From positions 1-6,270 of the forward strand of contig CADAPN010000293.1 in assembly GCA_902789835.1 (NCBI GenBank): a stretch of 6,270 nt of DNA, in the 5' to 3' direction. Numbering within the stretch: position 1 is the first letter of the stretch; each line of letters opens with the position of its first letter. The notes under the pieces are model-generated. The model did no database searches, was not told where the DNA came from, and saw nothing but the letters and a program-made list of their open reading frames with translations. A program made the position numbers and the translations under genes. Origin of the DNA: Oscillospiraceae bacterium (lineage in GTDB: Bacteria > Bacillota_A > Clostridia > Oscillospirales > Oscillospiraceae). This document shows, one piece after another, positions 6,078 through 6,270 of the stretch.

Positions 6078-6106
6078 GTATCTCCCCGCCCGAGGCGGGG
6101 AGATAC
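6078..6106. repeat. Perfect 13-bp palindrome upstream of the operon promoter
   Basis: GTATCTCCCCGCC (6078-6090) and its exact complement GGCGGGGAGATAC (6094-6106) flank a 3-nt loop. No U tract follows on either strand, so it is not a standard terminator. The words GGTATCTCCC and GGCGGGGA also occur in the repeat at 3679-3780, suggesting the same family of small intergenic palindromic repeats. It lies about 50 nt upstream of the -35 box and could alternatively be a protein-binding operator. Confidence 0.65.
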
Positions 6107-6130
6107 CGTGTCAAGCGGGGACATTCATCC

Positions 6131-6172
6131 TCAATATTTGAACTCCGGCTGGTACTGCCTGCAGAACTTTTG
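6131..6172 (-). other. Possible 13-codon tail of an interrupted gene in the intron 3' exon
   Basis: Directly after the intron end one frame reads QKFCRQYQPEFKY followed by TGA (6131-6133). The composition looks protein-like, and a group II intron next to it could have split a gene near its 3' end. Thirteen codons can be open by chance, and the 5' exon is outside the window, so this is a weak suggestion. I do not recognise the family. The rest of the non-coding stretch 5919-6270 holds the leader, promoter, palindrome and intron end listed separately. Confidence 0.2.
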
Positions 6173-6174
6173 TA

Positions 6175-6270
6175 ATCGAGTAGGAGGGGCTGAGTAAGCC
6201 CCGACCTCTCACACCACCGTGCGTACCGTTCGGTACACGGCGGTTCAACCGCATAAGTGCAGAGACTCGT
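6175..6270 (-). mobile_element. Group II intron, 3' end (domains V and VI), remainder beyond window
   Basis: Group II introns are self-splicing retroelements that usually encode a reverse transcriptase/maturase in domain IV. The minus strand shows the characteristic ending GTGTGAGAGGTCGG followed by a domain VI hairpin and CTCCTACTCGAT. In domain VI, GGGGCT/AGCCCC (6186-6191 and 6197-6202) is closed by GAGAGG pairing with CCTACTC, leaving a bulged A (complement of 6181) as branch point, 7th from the 3' end. I place the 3' splice site after the AT at 6175, give or take 1-2 nt. No part of the maturase gene is visible. Orientation is the same as the operon, whose promoter is downstream of the intron. 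Confidence 0.85.
6212..6245 (-). ncRNA. Group II intron domain V (catalytic hairpin)
   Basis: The 34-nt hairpin has a 9-bp lower stem, ACCGCCGTG with CACGGTGGT (6236-6244 and 6213-6221), a two-base bulge CG (6222-6223) on the 3' side, and a 4-bp upper stem TACC/GGTA capped by the tetraloop GAAC. The catalytic triad reads CGC with the expected G-U wobble, as in the structurally solved group IIC intron of Oceanobacillus iheyensis, instead of the AGC of IIA/IIB types. The triad alone does not fix the class. All the elements needed for catalysis in this domain appear intact. Confidence 0.85.

Noticed and set aside
5991..6197. Plus-strand 68-codon open frame upstream of rimP
   Set aside because: It crosses the operon promoter, the palindrome and the group II intron end, has no RBS of note and no recognisable protein content.

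Overview
The window is a GC-rich (roughly 60% by eye) bacterial segment in which every supportable gene lies on the minus strand. Reading right to left, the order is rimP, nusA, ylxR (rnpM), ylxQ (L7Ae-like), infB, then pilB/gspE. This is the classic translation/transcription-factor operon in its Bacillota arrangement. NusA has no C-terminal acidic-repeat region, ylxR and ylxQ sit between nusA and infB, and the protein style resembles Clostridia. I infer an Oscillospirales/Ruminococcaceae-like gut clostridium; the phylum is fairly secure and the family is a guess.

Layout. Positions 6175-6270 hold the 3' end of a group II intron (domains V and VI), with its body beyond the right edge. Positions 6026-6174 are non-coding apart from a perfect 13-bp palindrome and a doubtful 13-codon CDS tail. 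A good sigma-70-type promoter (6020-6025 / 5997-6002) drives the operon. The leader carries an intrinsic terminator (5942-5969) just before the rimP ribosome-binding site, which points to attenuation. rimP (5460-5918) and nusA (4375-5298) are separated by a 161-nt structured spacer. nusA, ylxR and ylxQ are tightly packed (3-nt gap, then 11-nt overlap). A 124-nt spacer with hairpins and a 15-bp direct repeat precedes infB (1314-3655). An intrinsic terminator at 1268-1295 ends the operon. A separate near-consensus promoter (1190-1218) then starts pilB (1-1131, running off the left edge).

The gene content is ordinary, but the state of the genes is not. infB as given cannot make full-length IF2. 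Its first 12 codons are joined out of frame to the rest, apparently by a deletion in the N-terminal domain, and a second frameshift (best read as loss of 2 nt) falls near 1860. NusA is in frame but lacks about 45 residues that normally form the helix linking the N-terminal domain to S1. IF2 and NusA are normally essential, so these lesions are either sequence/assembly errors or a biologically remarkable decay; the window cannot decide between them.

Functionally, RimP matures the 30S subunit, NusA controls pausing and termination, RnpM and YlxQ are small RNA-binding proteins, and IF2 brings initiator tRNA to the ribosome. Since the operon makes NusA and NusA stimulates termination, the leader terminator suggests negative feedback. 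PilB is the type IV pilus assembly ATPase and belongs to a separate transcription unit. I found no CRISPR array, tRNA, rRNA or clearly new multi-gene system.
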